Positions 61,735 to 64,000 of a DNA stretch of 64,000 nucleotides are shown one piece after another (positions within the stretch are counted from its first letter, which is position 1; every line of letters starts with the position of its first letter). The stretch is from Corynebacterium coyleae (GTDB taxonomy: Bacteria > Actinomycetota > Actinomycetes > Mycobacteriales > Mycobacteriaceae). Location of the stretch: the NCBI RefSeq assembly GCF_030408635.1, contig NZ_CP047198.1, forward strand, positions 1,612,001 to 1,676,000, written 5' to 3'. Position numbers and translations under genes: made by a program. The notes below the pieces were generated by a model. It had not been told where the DNA came from and ran no database searches. It saw only the letters and a program-made list of their open reading frames with translations.

Positions 61735-63324
61735 TTACGGCTGCTCCTTCTCGCCGTCTTGCTTCTTCTTGCCTTCGCGAGCCTCGCGGATCTTCTCCGG
61801 GTCGAAGTTCGGGTCGTTGATCTCAACGGTCTCCCCGATACGCTCGCGGTACTCGTCCGGCCAGTTCACAACAATATCGCCAGCCTTGAGGTCGCCGCCC
61901 GTAATGGCAATGTCGACGTCGTTGGACGCACCGGTTTTCACGATGCGTTCCTCGACCTTGCCAGAGGTCGCATCTTCGCCCTCGGTTGCCATGACGAGAA
62001 CCTTCTTCTTGCCGTCCTCCTCATACACGGCGTCGAGCGGGACGTTGAGCGCGTCCTTCGCCTCAGCGGTAATGATCTCCGCACGCGCGGTACCACCCAG
62101 CAGCAGACCTTCCTTGTCGCCGGTGATTTCGATCTCGACCGGGAACGTCACCTCGCTCGAATTTTGCGATCCGCCGCCGCCCATCGCCATGCCAGGAACC
62201 TCAGCAGAACCAGAACCGCTCGCGGCCGGCGCAATGCGCGTGACCTTGCCCTTGAACTGCTTCTTGCCAGTTGCGGTCGACGTGAAATCAACCCGGTCCC
62301 CGACAGAGATGTTTGGCACGTCCGACTCACGGACGTCTGCCCGGATGACCAGGGAGGAATCGTCGGCAATACTGAGCAATTTGCCTTGCGGGATGTCGCC
62401 TTCGTGCACGGAAACCTCGGTCACCAATCCCGCGATCGGGGCGTACACGGTGCCTTCACGGACTTGGTATTCGAGGGTGCCGTCGCCCTCGCCAAGCTGC
62501 GCCGACTCGGCCTGACGGGTAGCGGAGTTCACCTGCGCCTGCAACTGGTCACGTTCCTGCGCCGCCTGCGCACGTGCGGACTCAAGTTCCGCCTGAGCCT
62601 GCTGCAGCGCCGCCTGAGCCTCCTGCTTGCTCAAAGAACCACCAGCGAGCTGCGCCGGAGCTTGCGGAGCCGGTTGTGCCGGCTGTGCCGGTGGTGCTGG
62701 AACACCCGGCTTTGCCGTCGCATTGCCAAGCGAGGAGATCTGACCCGCCATCTGCTCCACAGCCGCCATGCCGCGGTTGATCAAGCGCGGGCCGCCCTCT
62801 GCAGCAACAGCAGCGTTGTAAGCCGCCTGCGCCTGGTCGACCTGCGCCTGGGCAGCAGCAATCGCCGGGTGCGTCCCGTTGTTAATGCTTGCCTGATACG
62901 CGTTCAACTGCTGCTGCGCCTGCTGCACGTTGGCCTGCGCATCAGCCTGCGCGTTCGCCTGCTGCTTTTGCTGGACCGCCAACTGGCGCTCCAGCTCCTC
63001 GGTATTCATGGCAACGAGGAACTGCTGCGCCTGGACCCTGTCGCCAGCCTTCACTGCAACACTCTTTACCTCAGACTGCACCGCGGAGGTGATGTTGACC
63101 GTGCGCACCGGCTCAATCTTGCCGGAGACGACAACACTGTCAGAGACGCCTTCCTGGGACACGACGGTGTAATCGCCGGGCTGCAGCCCGTCACCTTCGC
63201 CTTCGCCGTTGCCATCGCCACCGAATCCGCACGCGCCGAGCAGCAGTGCGGACGACGTGACAATTGCCAGGCTCACGCGTGTCAGCCGGCGACGTGCGGT
63301 CGAGTGATTGGTCTCGGAAGCCAA
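61735..63324 (-). CDS. Lipoprotein membrane-fusion-type adaptor (MacA/HlyD-like)
   Basis: The 529-residue protein starts at TTG 63324, chosen because GGGAGGAG lies 6 nt upstream and the signal peptide then has normal length. The lipobox is LLGAC. A biotinyl-lipoyl-like half (GKIEPVRTVNITSAVQSEVK, VKAGDRVQAQQFLVAM) leads into an unusually long Gln/Ala-rich coiled-coil hairpin, broken by a Pro-rich segment (PGVPAPPAQPAQPAPQAPAQ). Beta-barrel parts follow (GLVTEVSVHEGDIPQGKLLS, VPLDAVYEEDGKKKVLV). It probably couples the MacB-like pair to the outside of the membrane. Confidence 0.9.
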   Translation of the reverse strand: MASETNHSTARRRLTRVSLAIVTSSALLLGACGFGGDGNGEGEGDGLQPGDYTVVSQEGVSDSVVVSGKIEPVRTVNITSAVQSEVKSVAVKAGDRVQAQQFLVAMNTEELERQLAVQQKQQANAQADAQANVQQAQQQLNAYQASINNGTHPAIAAAQAQVDQAQAAYNAAVAAEGGPRLINRGMAAVEQMAGQISSLGNATAKPGVPAPPAQPAQPAPQAPAQLAGGSLSKQEAQAALQQAQAELESARAQAAQERDQLQAQVNSATRQAESAQLGEGDGTLEYQVREGTVYAPIAGLVTEVSVHEGDIPQGKLLSIADDSSLVIRADVRESDVPNISVGDRVDFTSTATGKKQFKGKVTRIAPAASGSGSAEVPGMAMGGGGSQNSSEVTFPVEIEITGDKEGLLLGGTARAEIITAEAKDALNVPLDAVYEEDGKKKVLVMATEGEDATSGKVEERIVKTGASNDVDIAITGGDLKAGDIVVNWPDEYRERIGETVEINDPNFDPEKIREAREGKKKQDGEKEQP

Positions 63325-63362
63325 GGGGTCTCCTCCCGGTAGCAGGCATATAACTCCGCAAA

Positions 63363-63881
63363 CTATACACGGCCCCCAGAGACGTTTCGGGTCAATGCAA
63401 ACGCTCCCCACACAGCATCAGAAGGCAATACTTCCACGGCGAAAACAGCTGGCTGTTCGGCAACCGCGCGGAGTTCATCGCCTGAACCGTAAACGATCAC
63501 TGCGTCAATTGGCTGCGTGGTTGCTTGCTGGAAGATTTCGTCACGTAGCTGCCCCGCCGGCGGTTCACCAACCGCGATAGGCGCTCCGCCGTCCGCGACC
63601 AGAGCACTCGCCCGGCGCGCCGGCGCAACCGCCACCGCAGCATCGTGAGCAGATAATGCTGTATCGAACGTCACAAGCGCGAACGCGGGGGCGTCGGCGG
63701 CACGCAAGGTTTCGTCGGCACGTTGCTTGTAGTTCTCTTCCCCGTCTTCGGGCCCGAGGGTGTCGCCTTGCAGCACAGATGGCAATGGTGGCGTCGCAAC
63801 GCCAATCGCCCACAACGCTGAGAGCGCAACAACAGCTGCAAGCAGCGTTGCGACGACCCGCCTACCCGTTACGGACCGCAT
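63363..63881 (-). CDS. Hypothetical membrane-anchored protein (172 residues)
   Basis: The ATG at 63881 gives MRSVTGRRVVATLLAAVVAL, an N-terminal membrane anchor, followed by an extracytoplasmic domain of about 140 residues (AFALVTFDTALSAHDAAVAV, PIDAVIVYGSGDELRAVAEQ). I do not recognise the family. It overlaps the rluD-like 3' end by 20 bp and lies 38 bp before the adaptor gene, so it is probably in the same transcript. Longer starts would be antisense-free but lie within rluD. Confidence 0.72.
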   Translation of the reverse strand: MRSVTGRRVVATLLAAVVALSALWAIGVATPPLPSVLQGDTLGPEDGEENYKQRADETLRAADAPAFALVTFDTALSAHDAAVAVAPARRASALVADGGAPIAVGEPPAGQLRDEIFQQATTQPIDAVIVYGSGDELRAVAEQPAVFAVEVLPSDAVWGAFALTRNVSGGRV

Positions 63882-64000
63882 CAAGCGCCACACGAAGGTC
63901 CTCCGGATACTCGGAGGTGACCTCCATATATTCACCGGTACGCGGGTGGACGAACCCAAGGCTGGTGGCATGCAGCCACTGGCGCTTCAACCCGAGTTGC
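63862..64000 (-). CDS. rluD: RluA/RluD-family 23S rRNA pseudouridine synthase, 3' end only
   Basis: The minus-strand frame from the window edge to the TAG at 63864-63862 reads RQWLHATSLGFVHPRTGEYM followed by EVTSEYPEDLRVALDAVRNG, the characteristic C-terminus of RluA/RluD enzymes. About 45 codons are present; the catalytic Asp region lies outside. It is too short to appear as a long open frame but is clearly coding. Confidence 0.85.
   Translation of the reverse strand, partial: QLGLKRQWLHATSLGFVHPRTGEYMEVTSEYPEDLRVALDAVRNG

Overview
The window reads as a chromosomal segment of a Corynebacterium (high-GC Gram-positive, roughly 60% G+C by eye). This rests on gene order and families: the smc/ftsY/ffh block, the sepIVA-DUF177-rnc-mutM operon, a TIGR02234-trpC-lgt-pyk string, glgX, a DUF4921 protein and a DUF222/HNH (13E12-type) gene. 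I see no rRNA, tRNA, insertion sequence, prophage or CRISPR-cas locus. Almost every base is coding.

Layout. 1-7305 (minus): rplS (partial), tex, a DcuB-type C4-dicarboxylate carrier, trmD, rimM, an SDR oxidoreductase and rpsP, i.e. the rpsP-rimM-trmD-rplS group with extra genes between. 7697-9892 (plus): an acyltransferase-3/SGNH envelope acyltransferase. 9951-18539 (minus): ffh, ftsY and smc, with a DUF222/HNH gene on the opposite strand between ftsY and smc. 18571-25181 (minus): acyP, an AGCS symporter, a flavin reductase, mutM, rnc, DUF177, sepIVA and gdhA. 25293-34910 (mostly plus): glycerate kinase, DUF4921, an M20 amidohydrolase, glgP, and pabAB-pabC. 35029-45674 (minus): uvrA2, pyk, lgt, a trpC-like gene, TIGR02234, an IMPase, a hisH-like gene, an MFS carrier, two small membrane proteins and a lipoprotein. 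45885-51734 (plus): TetR regulator, glgX, an exonuclease-BRCT protein, an unknown protein and a small alarmone synthetase. 51741-54308 (minus): S4 protein, small membrane protein, yigZ, ilvA. 54586-55571 (plus): two short secreted, C-terminally anchored low-complexity proteins. 55635-55994: an array of palindromic repeats. 55999-64000 (minus): dnaE, a MacB-like ABC efflux system with a lipoprotein adaptor, an unknown membrane-anchored protein and the 3' end of an rluD-type gene.

Most notable points. (1) In the lgt-pyk string, where relatives carry a histidine cluster, hisD, hisC, hisB, hisA, hisF and hisI are absent. The surviving HisH homologue has lost its catalytic Cys, His and Glu, and the neighbouring TrpC homologue has lost its catalytic Lys and Glu; both frames are intact, so they look like retained pseudoenzymes. 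(2) A palindromic 18-mer recurs in two convergent intergenic regions, once as a six-copy array containing a 148-bp tandem duplication. (3) An interspersed motif GGKGTCGTCGAYAAGC recurs on both strands, often in 3' flanks or variable protein linkers. (4) The DUF222/HNH gene carries a LexA-box-like site, and a 14-bp minisatellite at its 3' side encodes the last residues of Smc.
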